Shown one piece after another: positions 8,573 through 18,201 of a DNA stretch of 62,760 bases (position 1 is its first letter; the number at the start of each line of letters is the position of its first letter). The position numbers and the translations under genes were made by a program. The notes beneath the pieces are model-generated. The model was given only the letters and a program-made list of their open reading frames with translations. It made no database searches and was not told where the DNA came from. The DNA is from an uncultured Candidatus Melainabacteria bacterium. GTDB lineage: Bacteria > Cyanobacteriota > Vampirovibrionia > Gastranaerophilales > Gastranaerophilaceae. The DNA lies in NCBI GenBank assembly GCA_934754735.1, contig CAKVJE010000001.1, positions 1-62,760 on the forward strand, given 5' to 3'.

Positions 8573-11542
8573 TTGGACTTTTCGGATAACAATCAAAATA
8601 ATAAAGAAGTATTAGAGATTTTTCGCGTTGAGTCTGAAGAAATTCTTGACAGGCTTTTCAATAATTTGTTTGCGCTGGAGGATACTCCTGCAAACAAAGA
8701 TATTATTGGAGTTGTCTATCGTGATTTACACAGCTTAAAAGGCGCTGTAAGAATGGTTGGATTTAATAATATCCAAATGATTCTGCATAAAATGGAAGAT
8801 TTTTTTGACAGCGTTAATAATAATAAAATTCTTCTTGATGCAAATATCTTAAAGTTAATGAATAATTCGCTTGAAGCAGTTTCTAAATATCTTCAAGAAT
8901 CCATACAAAATGAAAGAGAAATTATTGATGAAGGTTATACGACAATAATTTCTAATCTGGAATTTCTTATGGAACAAGAGTTAGAAAAAGCTCAAACTCC
9001 CGAAGAAAATGCTAAAATATCTTCTATTATTGAACCGGATGAAGATACATCAAAAGAGTTGGCAAAAAATCAGGAAGAAATTAATAAAACCTTCAATAAT
9101 TGCTTTGAGATAGTAGACGGAATTGTACCGGAAGAAGAATCACAAGATATCATTATTCTTAAAGAAGAAGTACAAAAAATCTACGAATTTTTTAAAGATA
9201 CTAATCTTTATGAAGTTAAAAATTCGCTTGAAAATATACTTACAAAACTCGATTTTGTGATGAATGCGACAAACACACTTACGATTAGCGAGATTTTAGA
9301 ACTTCGTAATGAATTAAGCTCTGCCGCTGCCAAATTTACTACTTCTTGCATTGAAACAGAAGAAGGCGGATTAACGTTTTTTGATATTGCAGAAAAAATC
9401 ACCATGCTTCAAGGAAGTAGTGTTTATACAAAAGAAATTAAAGAAGACATACTTAAATTAAGAGAAAATATTGATGACACAAGCGTTTTAGAAGTTATCA
9501 ATATGATTATTGAAATCCTTGATTTTATTTTGGAAAACTCTGTTCAGCTCGAAGAACAAATGATGCAGACGCTAAAAAGTGCGGTTGAATATTGTGCTGC
9601 GCCTAATGAAAGCATTGATAGTGATTTAATCGTTCAACAACTCGAGATTATGAAACAACTTCTTGAATTAAACTACAAGAAGGATACCGGAGTTGTTGAA
9701 ACAAAAAATCTTTCTACACAAACTTCAGGCGGAGCCGGAAAATCATCTTCTTCTACGGAAATCAAAACTTTGCACGTAAATGCTCAAAAGCTTGATACAC
9801 TTGTAAATCAGCTTGGCGAATTGATTATTACAAAGATTAAAACAGAAAAAAATCTTGAAAAAATCGACAATATAAAAAATGTTAACGAAAATTGCCAAAA
9901 AGATTTGTTAAAAACTTCAAACTATTTAAGATATTATAATCGAAAATATCTGCAAACAGGTGCTTCTGAACAATATACAAGCGCTTTCGTAAAACAGGTT
10001 TTTTCGCTTTTATCAGATATTACGCAAAATGTTTCAAGAACAATTTATGATTTGAATTCACTTTATCGTTCTTCAAAAGAGGATGACATGAAAATGCGTT
10101 TAATCATTGATGAAATGGAGTCAATGGTTAAAAATATCCGCGTATTACCGATTTCGACCGTATTTAATTCATTCTCAAGAATGGTACGCGATATTGCAAA
10201 TGAAAAAGGTAAAGATATCGATTTTGAAATTGAAGGCAAAGATACTTGCGCAGATAAGAAGATTATTGAAGAAATCAAAACGCCGTTAATCCATATTTTG
10301 AGAAATGCAATTGACCACGGTATTGAAACTCGCGAAGAACGTATTGCAAACGGCAAAAACCCTGTCGGTAGAATTCTTTTATCTGCAAAACAAGATGATA
10401 ACAAAGTTATTATTGAGGTTATGGATGACGGGCATGGTTTTAACCTCGAAAAAATCAAAGATAGAGCTGTTTCAAGAGGATTTTTAACACAAGAAGATAT
10501 TGATTCTATGACTGATGAATCTATCATGAATATTATTTTCTGGCCGGGATTTACAACCGGTGATTCAATTACAAGTATTTCCGGACGCGGTATCGGGCTT
10601 GATGTTGTTAAAACTAAAATTTCTCAACTAAACGGAAAAGTTAAAGTTATTTCTGAATTCGGCAAAGGTAGCTGTGTTCATATTGAAATCCCTGTAACAC
10701 TTACTACGCTTAGAGTTTTCTTGGTTAAGATTTCTGAACAGACTTTTGCGATTCCTATTCAAGTTATTACAACATTTATTCTTAAAAATCAAAATGAAAT
10801 TAAGACAAATAACGGAGTGCGCTCTATTGTTTATAACAACAAAATTATCCCGCTATATTATTTGTCTGATATTTTGAAACTCAAAGCAATTCCACGCGGT
10901 GAAAAAGAAACAATTTTGATTATAGAAGCTGATGATAAAACTATTGGTTTAGTTGTTGATAAGCTTTTAGGCGACCAAGACATTTTACAGAAAAAGCTTT
11001 CACCACCTTTATATAAAGTCAAAAATATATCCGGTATTACAAATTTGGCGTCAGGTGAATTATGCTTAATTCTTAATATGCAGGATATCTTGCACTATGA
11101 CTTTAATAAAGCTATCAGTTCTGCGCAAGATCCTAAATTACTTCCGAATGACATTTTGTCTTATAAGCGTATTCTTGTGGTGGATGATTCAATTACAAGC
11201 AGAACTATGATTAAGAATATTCTCATGAATATCGGGTATTCTGTAGACGCAGTTTTGGATGTGGAAGAAGCATTGGTTAAACTTAAGATAAATCACTACG
11301 ACTTGATTATAACTGATTTGACTATGCCAAAAATTGATGGTTACGAATTTGTTGAACGCTTGAAAAATGATGAAATGTATGCAGATATTCCGGTTATTGT
11401 AATGAGTTCATTGCCTGAAAAAACTGCGCTTCAACGTCTTGAACCACATAGAATAGAATACTATATGCAAAAAGACGATTTCAATCAAAATAAATTTGCA
11501 GAACAAATTAAAAAAATTATTACAAAATATCACGAAGGATAA
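8573..11542 (+). CDS. cheA: CheA-type hybrid histidine kinase with C-terminal receiver
   Basis: This large CheA (989 aa) contains an N-terminal Hpt domain (His53 in RDLHSLKGAVRMVG), an extended helical middle, a dimerisation region (~405-545), a CheA ATPase (N-box around H574, HILRNAIDHGIETREER, then GRGIGLDVVKTKI), a CheW-like domain (~705-850) and a receiver domain (~865-989, phospho-acceptor D915 in IITDLTMPKIDGYEF). CheA-REC fusions are known from type IV pili, biofilm and cyanobacterial phototaxis systems. The TTG start is preceded by AGGA overlapping the MCP stop codon, so translation is coupled. No separate cheY is present; the own receiver and the divergent diguanylate cyclase are the visible outputs. 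Confidence 0.92.
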   Translation: MDFSDNNQNNKEVLEIFRVESEEILDRLFNNLFALEDTPANKDIIGVVYRDLHSLKGAVRMVGFNNIQMILHKMEDFFDSVNNNKILLDANILKLMNNSLEAVSKYLQESIQNEREIIDEGYTTIISNLEFLMEQELEKAQTPEENAKISSIIEPDEDTSKELAKNQEEINKTFNNCFEIVDGIVPEEESQDIIILKEEVQKIYEFFKDTNLYEVKNSLENILTKLDFVMNATNTLTISEILELRNELSSAAAKFTTSCIETEEGGLTFFDIAEKITMLQGSSVYTKEIKEDILKLRENIDDTSVLEVINMIIEILDFILENSVQLEEQMMQTLKSAVEYCAAPNESIDSDLIVQQLEIMKQLLELNYKKDTGVVETKNLSTQTSGGAGKSSSSTEIKTLHVNAQKLDTLVNQLGELIITKIKTEKNLEKIDNIKNVNENCQKDLLKTSNYLRYYNRKYLQTGASEQYTSAFVKQVFSLLSDITQNVSRTIYDLNSLYRSSKEDDMKMRLIIDEMESMVKNIRVLPISTVFNSFSRMVRDIANEKGKDIDFEIEGKDTCADKKIIEEIKTPLIHILRNAIDHGIETREERIANGKNPVGRILLSAKQDDNKVIIEVMDDGHGFNLEKIKDRAVSRGFLTQEDIDSMTDESIMNIIFWPGFTTGDSITSISGRGIGLDVVKTKISQLNGKVKVISEFGKGSCVHIEIPVTLTTLRVFLVKISEQTFAIPIQVITTFILKNQNEIKTNNGVRSIVYNNKIIPLYYLSDILKLKAIPRGEKETILIIEADDKTIGLVVDKLLGDQDILQKKLSPPLYKVKNISGITNLASGELCLILNMQDILHYDFNKAISSAQDPKLLPNDILSYKRILVVDDSITSRTMIKNILMNIGYSVDAVLDVEEALVKLKINHYDLIITDLTMPKIDGYEFVERLKNDEMYADIPVIVMSSLPEKTALQRLEPHRIEYYMQKDDFNQNKFAEQIKKIITKYHEG

Positions 11543-11565
11543 TTTTTTTAACCCTTATAGAGTAA

Positions 11566-11600
11566 CAGGTCTGTTAGATGATTGTTATCTAACAGACCTG
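11566..11600. terminator. Bidirectional terminator between cheA and hom
   Basis: A perfect 14-bp stem (CAGGTCTGTTAGAT and its complement) with a 7-nt loop lies between two convergent genes. Confidence 0.75.
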
Positions 11601-11647
11601 CTATTCTATATAAAAAATCAAAAATTATAAAGATGAGTTTACTGAAA

Positions 11648-12904
11648 TTAATCAGCTACTCTAATAATGCTATTTACTGTACAATCACTAAGTTCGGCTA
11701 CAACTTCTCTAACTAATCTTTCTTGTGCGCGTTCTGTAATAACAGTAATATCAGCAGTATTATCGCTTGATACGCCTTTTTGAAGAATGCTTGATAAGCT
11801 GATGTTTTTATTTGCACAAATTGTACCGATTTTTGCGATTATGCCGATCGCGTTTGGCGCTGTAATTGAAATATAATATTTGTTAAAAGTGTCTTCAATC
11901 TTCACAGGATTTGCTTTTACATGATGATTACATCTCATCATCGGAAGCATGTAATCAGTTTTACCGAATTCAGCTTCTATAGCTAAAATGTCACCAACTA
12001 CAGAACTTGCGGTTGGAAATTCGCCTGCTCCAGGGCCTGAAAGTACGATATCTCCGATTGGATGACCACTAATTGCAATGGCATTTTTTACATAATCAAT
12101 ATGTGCAAGCATAGAATCTTTTGAAACAAGCATTGGATGAACTCTTACGTCTGCATTGTCATTTTCGTCGATTGTAGCTGTTGCAATAAGTTTGATTTTG
12201 TAACCAAATTCATTCGCTTTTGCCATGTCTTCTTTTCGAACTTTTGTAATACCTTCTCTGTATACATTTTCGATTTTGATACGCTTTTTGAATGCAATAG
12301 TTGCAAGTGTTGTAATTTTATAAGCTGCATCAAAACCTTCTACATCGCCGGTAGGGTCAGTTTCAGCATAACCCAATTGTTGAGCTTCTTTTAAAACGTC
12401 TTCATAAGATGCGCCGTCGGTGTCCATTTTTGTCAAAATATAGTTTGTAGTTCCGTTTAAAATTGCGTGGATCTTTCTGATTTTATTACCTGCTAAAATA
12501 GTTTTAATCGGCATAATAATTGGAATACCGCCTGCAATTGCGGCTTCATACAAAACAACTCTATTGTGTTCTTCTGCCAAATTAAACAATTCTTCGCCTT
12601 TTTTAGCAAGAAGTTCTTTATTGGCCGTAACAATGTGTTTGCCATTTTTAATCGCAGTTGAAATAAAATCCCATGCCGGATTTACACCGCCAATTAATTC
12701 TACAACTACATCAATAGAAGAATCGTTCACAACATCATAAGGATTGTCGGTTAGCATGGTTGGAGGAACTTCTACAGAGCGAGGTTTGTTAATGTTTTTT
12801 ACTGCAATTTTAACAACCTCAATATTGTCCATATCTTGCAATGTTTTATAAACTCCAGAACCCACTGTTCCTAGACCAATAATACCGATTCTTAATTTGT
12901 TCAT
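11648..12904 (-). CDS. hom: Homoserine dehydrogenase with ACT domain
   Basis: The enzyme reduces aspartate semialdehyde to homoserine, the branch point to threonine and methionine. An N-terminal Rossmann motif (GIIGLGTVGSGVY), the conserved VELIGG and TANKELLA segments, a catalytic core with GTTNYILTKM and DPTGDVEGFDAAYK, and a C-terminal ACT domain (~345-418, ISITAPNAIGIIAKIG) are all present. The ACT domain suggests threonine feedback inhibition. The length (418 aa) is typical for a monofunctional enzyme. The start has a clear SD (AGGAG) and a TATAAT farther upstream in the divergent promoter region shared with the SulP gene. Confidence 0.95.
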   Translation of the reverse strand: MNKLRIGIIGLGTVGSGVYKTLQDMDNIEVVKIAVKNINKPRSVEVPPTMLTDNPYDVVNDSSIDVVVELIGGVNPAWDFISTAIKNGKHIVTANKELLAKKGEELFNLAEEHNRVVLYEAAIAGGIPIIMPIKTILAGNKIRKIHAILNGTTNYILTKMDTDGASYEDVLKEAQQLGYAETDPTGDVEGFDAAYKITTLATIAFKKRIKIENVYREGITKVRKEDMAKANEFGYKIKLIATATIDENDNADVRVHPMLVSKDSMLAHIDYVKNAIAISGHPIGDIVLSGPGAGEFPTASSVVGDILAIEAEFGKTDYMLPMMRCNHHVKANPVKIEDTFNKYYISITAPNAIGIIAKIGTICANKNISLSSILQKGVSSDNTADITVITERAQERLVREVVAELSDCTVNSIIRVAD

Positions 12905-12971
12905 TTGTTTCTCCTATGTAATTTTACACTATAAAGTATATTATAACAGAAATATGTGTTAATATAGAAAA

Positions 12972-14594
12972 ATGATTAGAACACGTTTAAAAATATTAGC
13001 AGGTGATACATTAGGCAGTTTGAATTCTGCTATTGTAACTTTGCCTCAAGCATTGGCTTTCGGTGTTGCAACAGGTTTTGGTGCAAGTGCCGGTATATGG
13101 GGTACAATTATTTTATGTATAATTGCAGGTGTTTTAGGAAGTAGAATTCCTCTTCTTTCCGGAATTACAGGCCCTGCAACTATTGTTATCGCGTCTATTA
13201 TGCACGCACTTAATGCTGATATTTCGTCAGTTATACTTGTAATATTTATGGCAGGAATTTTGCAAACAATTCTTGCAATAACATCGCTTCCGGCTATCGT
13301 CAAATACGTTCCTTATCCTGTAATCTCGGGTTTTATGAACGGTATCGGGGTAATTATTATAATTATGCAGCTCAATCCACTAATTGGCTGTCCTGTTATG
13401 TCAAATACGATTAATAGTATCGGCGCTTTTGTCCAGAATTTGCATAACATAAATCCGGATGCTGTTCTAATCGGAGGTTTAACTCTTGCAATTGTTTTTG
13501 CTGTTCCTAAACGATTTAATAAAATAATCCCGTCCCAAGCTATAGCATTAGTTATTTGTACTTTAATTTCAATAAAATTGGGATTAAACGTCGATAAGAT
13601 TTCTGAAATTTCATTATCCATGCCTGTTTTAACTTTGCCAAAAGCAGGTTTGCATGAAGTTATTACCTATTTCCACTATGCTGTAACTCTTGCAATTGTG
13701 CTTTCTGCTGAAAGTTTACTAACTGTATTGGTTGCAGATTCTTTAGTGAAAACAAAAACACCTTCAAAAAATATGCTTTTAGGACAAGGTTTGGGAAATA
13801 TGGTTTGTGCATTAACCGGTTCTTTACCGGGGTCTGCTGCTACAATGAGAACTGTTGCTGCAATTAATACTGGTTCGACAACCAGATTAACAGCAATTAT
13901 AAACCCATTAATTCTCTTGTTTTTAATATTTCATCTCTCAAATTTTGTTGCAGAAATACCATTAGCTGTATTGGCAGGAATTCTTATAAAAATCGGATAT
14001 GACATAATTGATGTTAAACTGTTAAAAGTGCTTAAGTATGCTCCAAAAGATGATTTGTATGTACTAGCGCTTGTGTTTTTATTAACTGTATTCTACAACT
14101 TAATTGTGGCCGTAGGTGCAGGAATAACTTGTGCGGCTTTACTTTATGCAAAAAGAACTGCTGATAGCGCAAAATTAGTTCATAAAACTGTTTATGATAA
14201 AGATATTGCTAAGTTGGAAAAAGTTTTGGATAAAGATTATAAACACAAAATCAGAGTTGTGCATATTGACGGGCAATTCTTCTTTGGCTCGGCAACTCAA
14301 TTGGTTTCTCAATTTGAAGATATTTGGGGTACAAAATATTTGATTCTTGATTATTCATCGGACGCAAAATTAGATATTTCGGCAATTTTTGCATTAGAAG
14401 ATATCGTAATAAGATTAAAGGGACAAGGGGTGAAAATCTTGTTGGTATTGAGCGCAGAAGAGATTTATAAACAACTTGCGGAACATCAAATTGTTGCACA
14501 AATCGGTGAAAAGCATGTTTTTTATAAAGAATTTGATGCGATTAATTATGCAAAGCGTTGCTTGAAGAAAAAGAATCATAAACGTGATATATAG
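12972..14594 (+). CDS. SulP-family anion transporter with STAS domain
   Basis: The protein has 10-12 hydrophobic segments (residues ~10-400) with SulP signatures near the N-terminus (TLPQALAFGVATGFG) and in the core (GSLPGSAATMRTVAAINTG). A cytoplasmic STAS domain follows (~420-530, VVHIDGQFFFGSATQLVSQF). SulP proteins import sulfate, bicarbonate (BicA) or dicarboxylates; sequence alone does not decide the substrate. It resembles BicA-type cyanobacterial transporters in layout, but no carbon-fixation gene is in view. No SD is visible; TAATAT ends 6 nt before the ATG, so it may be leaderless. Confidence 0.85.
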   Translation: MIRTRLKILAGDTLGSLNSAIVTLPQALAFGVATGFGASAGIWGTIILCIIAGVLGSRIPLLSGITGPATIVIASIMHALNADISSVILVIFMAGILQTILAITSLPAIVKYVPYPVISGFMNGIGVIIIIMQLNPLIGCPVMSNTINSIGAFVQNLHNINPDAVLIGGLTLAIVFAVPKRFNKIIPSQAIALVICTLISIKLGLNVDKISEISLSMPVLTLPKAGLHEVITYFHYAVTLAIVLSAESLLTVLVADSLVKTKTPSKNMLLGQGLGNMVCALTGSLPGSAATMRTVAAINTGSTTRLTAIINPLILLFLIFHLSNFVAEIPLAVLAGILIKIGYDIIDVKLLKVLKYAPKDDLYVLALVFLLTVFYNLIVAVGAGITCAALLYAKRTADSAKLVHKTVYDKDIAKLEKVLDKDYKHKIRVVHIDGQFFFGSATQLVSQFEDIWGTKYLILDYSSDAKLDISAIFALEDIVIRLKGQGVKILLVLSAEEIYKQLAEHQIVAQIGEKHVFYKEFDAINYAKRCLKKKNHKRDI

Positions 14595-14638
14595 CTTTTG
14601 AAATCCATATTCATGCTAGAATCAAATAAGAGGTGCTT

Positions 14639-15565
14639 ATGAAACGAATTTTGGTAACTGGTGGTGCCGGTTTTATCGGGTCTAATCTTTGTGCAAGACT
14701 TTTAGATGAAGGTGAAGATATAATTTGTTTGGATAATTTTTTTACCGGCACAAAAGATAATATAAGAAAATTTATTGGGAATAATAGGTTTGAGCTTGTG
14801 CGTCATGATATTACGAAAGAATATTTTGCAGAAGTCGACCAGATTTATAATTTAGCGTGTCCTGCCAGCCCTCCGCATTATCAATATAATGCGATAAAAA
14901 CAATAAAAACCTCTGTGCTCGGCATAATTAATATGTTAGGCTTGGCAAAAAGATGTAAAGCCACTATTTTGCAAGCTTCTACCAGTGAAGTTTACGGCGA
15001 TCCTAAAATACACCCGCAAACAGAAGATTATTGGGGAAATGTTAATCCGATTGGTATTAGAAGTTGTTACGATGAAGGAAAACGATGTGCTGAAACTTTG
15101 ATGATGGATTATCATCGCCAAAATAATGTTGATACAAAAATCGTTAGAATTTTTAATACTTACGGGCCAAATATGGCGCAAAACGATGGACGTGTCGTTT
15201 CTAACTTTATTTTACAAGCCTTAAAAAATGAAGATATCACAATTTATGGCGACGGTTCACAAACTCGCTCATTCTGCTATGTAGATGATTTAATCGAAGG
15301 CTTGATAAGAATGATGAATTCAAAACTTGTCGGCCCTGTAAATTTAGGAAATCCTTCTGAAAGAACTATTTTGGATTTCGCAAAATTGATTATAAAACTT
15401 ACAAATTCAAAATCTCAAATTATTTATAAATCTCTGCCTTCTGATGATCCGACTCAAAGGCAACCTGATATTTCGCTTGCGAAAAAAGAATTGGATTGGG
15501 AACCAAAAATTGATATCGAGGACGGTTTGATGAAAACAATTAACTATTTTAAGGAGCTTATCTAG
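14639..15565 (+). CDS. UDP-glucuronate decarboxylase (UDP-xylose synthase)
   Basis: This is an extended short-chain dehydrogenase with the NAD motif [10 protein letters not shown] at the N-terminus, [15 protein letters not shown], and a Y144-x3-K148 catalytic pair in RSCYDEGKR, all typical of UXS enzymes. [10 protein letters not shown] and [15 protein letters not shown] are also family text. It would convert UDP-glucuronate to UDP-xylose. A GTG at 14633 is in frame but overlaps the SD AGAGG, so the ATG at 14639 is preferred. It overlaps the next gene, ugd, which makes its substrate. Confidence 0.9.
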   Translation: MKRILVTGGAGFIGSNLCARLLDEGEDIICLDNFFTGTKDNIRKFIGNNRFELVRHDITKEYFAEVDQIYNLACPASPPHYQYNAIKTIKTSVLGIINMLGLAKRCKATILQASTSEVYGDPKIHPQTEDYWGNVNPIGIRSCYDEGKRCAETLMMDYHRQNNVDTKIVRIFNTYGPNMAQNDGRVVSNFILQALKNEDITIYGDGSQTRSFCYVDDLIEGLIRMMNSKLVGPVNLGNPSERTILDFAKLIIKLTNSKSQIIYKSLPSDDPTQRQPDISLAKKELDWEPKIDIEDGLMKTINYFKELI

Positions 15566-16866
15566 TGAAAGTTTGCGTTATTGGAACAGGATATGTTGGA
15601 TTGGTTGCCGGAACTTGTTTTGCGGAAATGGGCAATGATGTAATTTGTGTGGATAATAATAAAGAAAAATTAGAAAACTTAAAAAACGGTATTATTCCTA
15701 TTTATGAACCTGGGCTTGAAGATTTAATCAAAACAAATGTTGCAGAAAAACGTTTGATTTTTTCTGATGATTTAGCAAATGCTGTTAAGCAATCTTTAAT
15801 CTGTTTTATTGCAGTTGGAACTCCACAAGGCGAGGACGGTTCTGCTGATTTACAATATGTTTATAATGTAGCGGAGCAAATTGCAGAATCTATTAACGAA
15901 TACAAAGTTATTGTTGATAAATCGACTGTTCCAGTTGGAACTGCTGAAAAAATTAGAGAAATTATCAGTTCTAAAACCACTCAACCATTCGATGTGGTTT
16001 CAAATCCGGAATTCTTAAAACAGGGTGCAGCTGTAGAAGATTTTTTGCGACCTGATAGAGTGATAATTGGTACAACCTCAGAAAAAGCAAAAGAGATTAT
16101 GCTTAATTTGTATTCGCCATTTGTTCGTAACCAGCATCCTGTAATTGTTATGGATGAAAAATCTGCAGAAATGGTTAAATATGCTTCGAATTCGTTTTTA
16201 GCGGTAAAAATTTCTTTTGCCAATGAAATTGCGAATATTTGCGAATCAGTAGGTGCAGACGCTAATCTGGTAAGACTCGGAATGTGCGCAGATACAAGAA
16301 TTGGAACAAAATTTCTTTATCCGGGGATTGGTTATGGCGGAAGTTGTTTTCCAAAAGATGTTAAGGCTTTGATAAAAACGGCAACAGAAAATAATACTCC
16401 TTGTGGTATTTTAAAATCTGCTGATAAAATTAATCAATATCAACGAGAGCATTTTGTAGAAAAAATTACACGAAAATTTGGAGAAGATTTAAACGGAAAG
16501 ACTTTTGCTGTTTGGGGGTTATCGTTTAAACCAAAAACGAACGATATGCGTGAAGCACCTTCTATTACAATAATTAATCGTCTGTTAGAACTTGGCGCAA
16601 AAATAAATGCTTACGACCCGAAAGCTTTTGATAATGCAAAAATAATATTTAAAGATAGAATTGATTATGCTTCATCTGCTTATGAAGCTTTAATAGACGC
16701 GGATGCACTATTATTGTTAACAGAATGGAATGAATTTAGAAATCCTGATTTCGACAAGATAAAGAAGTTGCTTAAAAATCCTGTGATTTTTGATGGTAGA
16801 AATCAGTATACGTCATTTGGTATCGAAAATTCAGGATTTGAATATTATCAGGTTGGGAAAAAATAA
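15565..16866 (+). CDS. ugd: UDP-glucose 6-dehydrogenase
   Basis: It oxidises UDP-glucose to UDP-glucuronate with two NAD. Diagnostic parts are the N-terminal VCVIGTGYVGLVAGTCFAEM, STVPVGTAEKIRE, NPEFLKQGAAVEDF, the catalytic Cys261 in GYGGSCFPKD, and WGLSFKPKTNDMREAPS. The length (433 aa) is normal. GTG serves as start and overlaps the uxs stop codon by one base. The pair supplies UDP-glucuronate and UDP-xylose for surface polysaccharide; wecB downstream points the same way. Confidence 0.95.
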   Translation: MKVCVIGTGYVGLVAGTCFAEMGNDVICVDNNKEKLENLKNGIIPIYEPGLEDLIKTNVAEKRLIFSDDLANAVKQSLICFIAVGTPQGEDGSADLQYVYNVAEQIAESINEYKVIVDKSTVPVGTAEKIREIISSKTTQPFDVVSNPEFLKQGAAVEDFLRPDRVIIGTTSEKAKEIMLNLYSPFVRNQHPVIVMDEKSAEMVKYASNSFLAVKISFANEIANICESVGADANLVRLGMCADTRIGTKFLYPGIGYGGSCFPKDVKALIKTATENNTPCGILKSADKINQYQREHFVEKITRKFGEDLNGKTFAVWGLSFKPKTNDMREAPSITIINRLLELGAKINAYDPKAFDNAKIIFKDRIDYASSAYEALIDADALLLLTEWNEFRNPDFDKIKKLLKNPVIFDGRNQYTSFGIENSGFEYYQVGKK

Positions 16867-16904
16867 CATTAATTCATCATTACTTTTTCAACTATATGAA
16901 GTAG

Positions 16905-16932
16905 TTACAAACCATAAAAACATTTATATAAT
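16905..16932 (+). promoter_or_regulatory. Promoter of 16939 gene, predicted leaderless
   Basis: TTACAA (16905-16910), 16-nt spacer, TATAAT (16927-16932), then 6 nt to the ATG at 16939. The expected transcription start coincides with the start codon, and no SD is present. Confidence 0.6.
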
Positions 16933-16938
16933 TAAATT

Positions 16939-17424
16939 ATGAGTTTAGTTTCTAATTTTATAGGTGGAATATCATCAGGAGGACTTAACGGTTTAGGCGT
17001 TAATCCTAATTATGATTTGAATGATACGACTTTTTCAGATTTATTGGAAAAGCAAATGGAAGTTAAACCTAAAGAAGAAAATAATAACATTTTTGCCTCA
17101 CTTGGCATGCCTGCCGGCATGCAAATTGAGAATATAGATTTTTCTGAAAAAGTTCAAGATCAAATGGAAGCAACTGGTCAAGATGTTAATCCTGTTGAAA
17201 AGAAGAACATGCTGGATTTAAATGGCGATGGTGATGTAACGACATCTGAAGCTGTTACATTTTTTACTTCACTTTTAAGTAATAGTGCAGAAGGTTCTGA
17301 AAATCGCTCTGAATTATTTGATTTTGCAAAAAAGCAAGCATCTAATTTTTATAATAAATATTCAAGAAGTGTTGTTACAGATATTCAAGAATTTGTAGAT
17401 GATATTCAAGGTTTAATCAGTTAG
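16939..17424 (+). CDS. Small EF-hand-containing protein of unknown function
   Basis: I do not recognise a family. The 161-residue protein begins with a Gly/Ser-rich stretch (SNFIGGISSGGLNGLG), is acidic overall, and carries one canonical Ca-binding loop, DLNGDGDVTTSE (~residues 92-103), followed by a helix, as in EF-hands or a single dockerin half. No signal peptide or membrane span is visible. The gene has its own promoter and looks leaderless. It precedes a predicted secreted protein, also with its own leaderless-type promoter. Confidence 0.65.
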   Translation: MSLVSNFIGGISSGGLNGLGVNPNYDLNDTTFSDLLEKQMEVKPKEENNNIFASLGMPAGMQIENIDFSEKVQDQMEATGQDVNPVEKKNMLDLNGDGDVTTSEAVTFFTSLLSNSAEGSENRSELFDFAKKQASNFYNKYSRSVVTDIQEFVDDIQGLIS

Positions 17425-17430
17425 AAAATT

Positions 17431-17458
17431 TTGCCTTTTGAATAAAAATCAATATAAT
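17431..17458 (+). promoter_or_regulatory. Promoter of 17465 gene, predicted leaderless
   Basis: TTGCCT (17431-17436), 16-nt spacer, TATAAT (17453-17458), 6 nt, then ATG at 17465. It decides the start: the in-frame TTG at 17438 lies inside the promoter. Confidence 0.65.
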
Positions 17459-17464
17459 ATAATT

Positions 17465-18112
17465 ATGAAAAAATTTTTAATTTGTTTAATATTATTGAGC
17501 ATTACATTACCTTCAAATGCTGCGTTTTGGAACAAAAAAAACAAAGCATTAGAACAGGAGTTGCAAGGTAAAGGTTATGCAGGCAATTTACCCGACATTG
17601 GAGAAAAAATAGAACGCTCAAAAACAAAAGTTACAACACCAGTTTTTGAAGCGCAAGAAGGTTTTGATGACCCTGCAGAATTAAAGCCTGTACCGAAAGA
17701 TAATCCTGCGTTTATCAATATTATTCAGAAAAAAGACAAAACTTCTCAATTCGTAGTAGATGCAAATGAAGTTATACCTATGTTGGAAAAGCTTGTAGAT
17801 TGTATTGAAGATAATGAGAGTTTACAACTATTTATTACAAAAGCGAATCTGCTTACTTTGAATATTGATAATTTGGCTGTAAAATACGATGGCAAACCGG
17901 AAAGCTATTACGAATCTTTTAGAAAGTTACAGGAAGTTAATCGGTACGTGAAATCAATTTCTCAATTAAGAAAAGAAGCCGTAACCTATCAGCGCTATTT
18001 GGCATACTCAACAAGTGGTTCGATTTATAATCCTGAAAATATTAGTCAACAATTACAGTACTTGTTAGAAGAACTAAATACTGCGATTTTATTATTGAGA
18101 GAAGAAGGTTAG
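17465..18112 (+). CDS. Secreted or periplasmic protein of unknown function
   Basis: The ATG at 17465 opens a typical signal peptide (KKFLICLILLSITLPSNAA, cleavage probably after SNA). The mature part (~195 aa) is Lys/Glu-rich, with helical segments (~90-215) and no motif I can name. Ending the signal in NAAFW and the absence of a lipobox Cys argue for a soluble periplasmic or secreted protein. A TTG 27 nt upstream would add a hydrophilic leader before the signal and lies in the promoter, so I reject it. Confidence 0.65.
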   Translation: MKKFLICLILLSITLPSNAAFWNKKNKALEQELQGKGYAGNLPDIGEKIERSKTKVTTPVFEAQEGFDDPAELKPVPKDNPAFINIIQKKDKTSQFVVDANEVIPMLEKLVDCIEDNESLQLFITKANLLTLNIDNLAVKYDGKPESYYESFRKLQEVNRYVKSISQLRKEAVTYQRYLAYSTSGSIYNPENISQQLQYLLEELNTAILLLREEG

Positions 18113-18150
18113 TGCTAATTAAAAATACAAGCAACAATTGCTGAACAGTT

Positions 18151-18170
18151 ACTTTTTTATTTAAAAAAGT
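18151..18170. terminator. Bidirectional terminator hairpin
   Basis: A 9-bp stem (ACTTTTTTA paired with TAAAAAAGT) between two convergent genes provides a U-run on both strands. Confidence 0.5.
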
Positions 18171-18201
18171 AAATTGTGGTTTCACTTTAACAATAAAATA
18201 A

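Noticed and set aside
14633..14641. GTG start for the UDP-xylose synthase gene
   Set aside because: The GTG overlaps the SD AGAGG; the ATG at 14639 has proper spacing.
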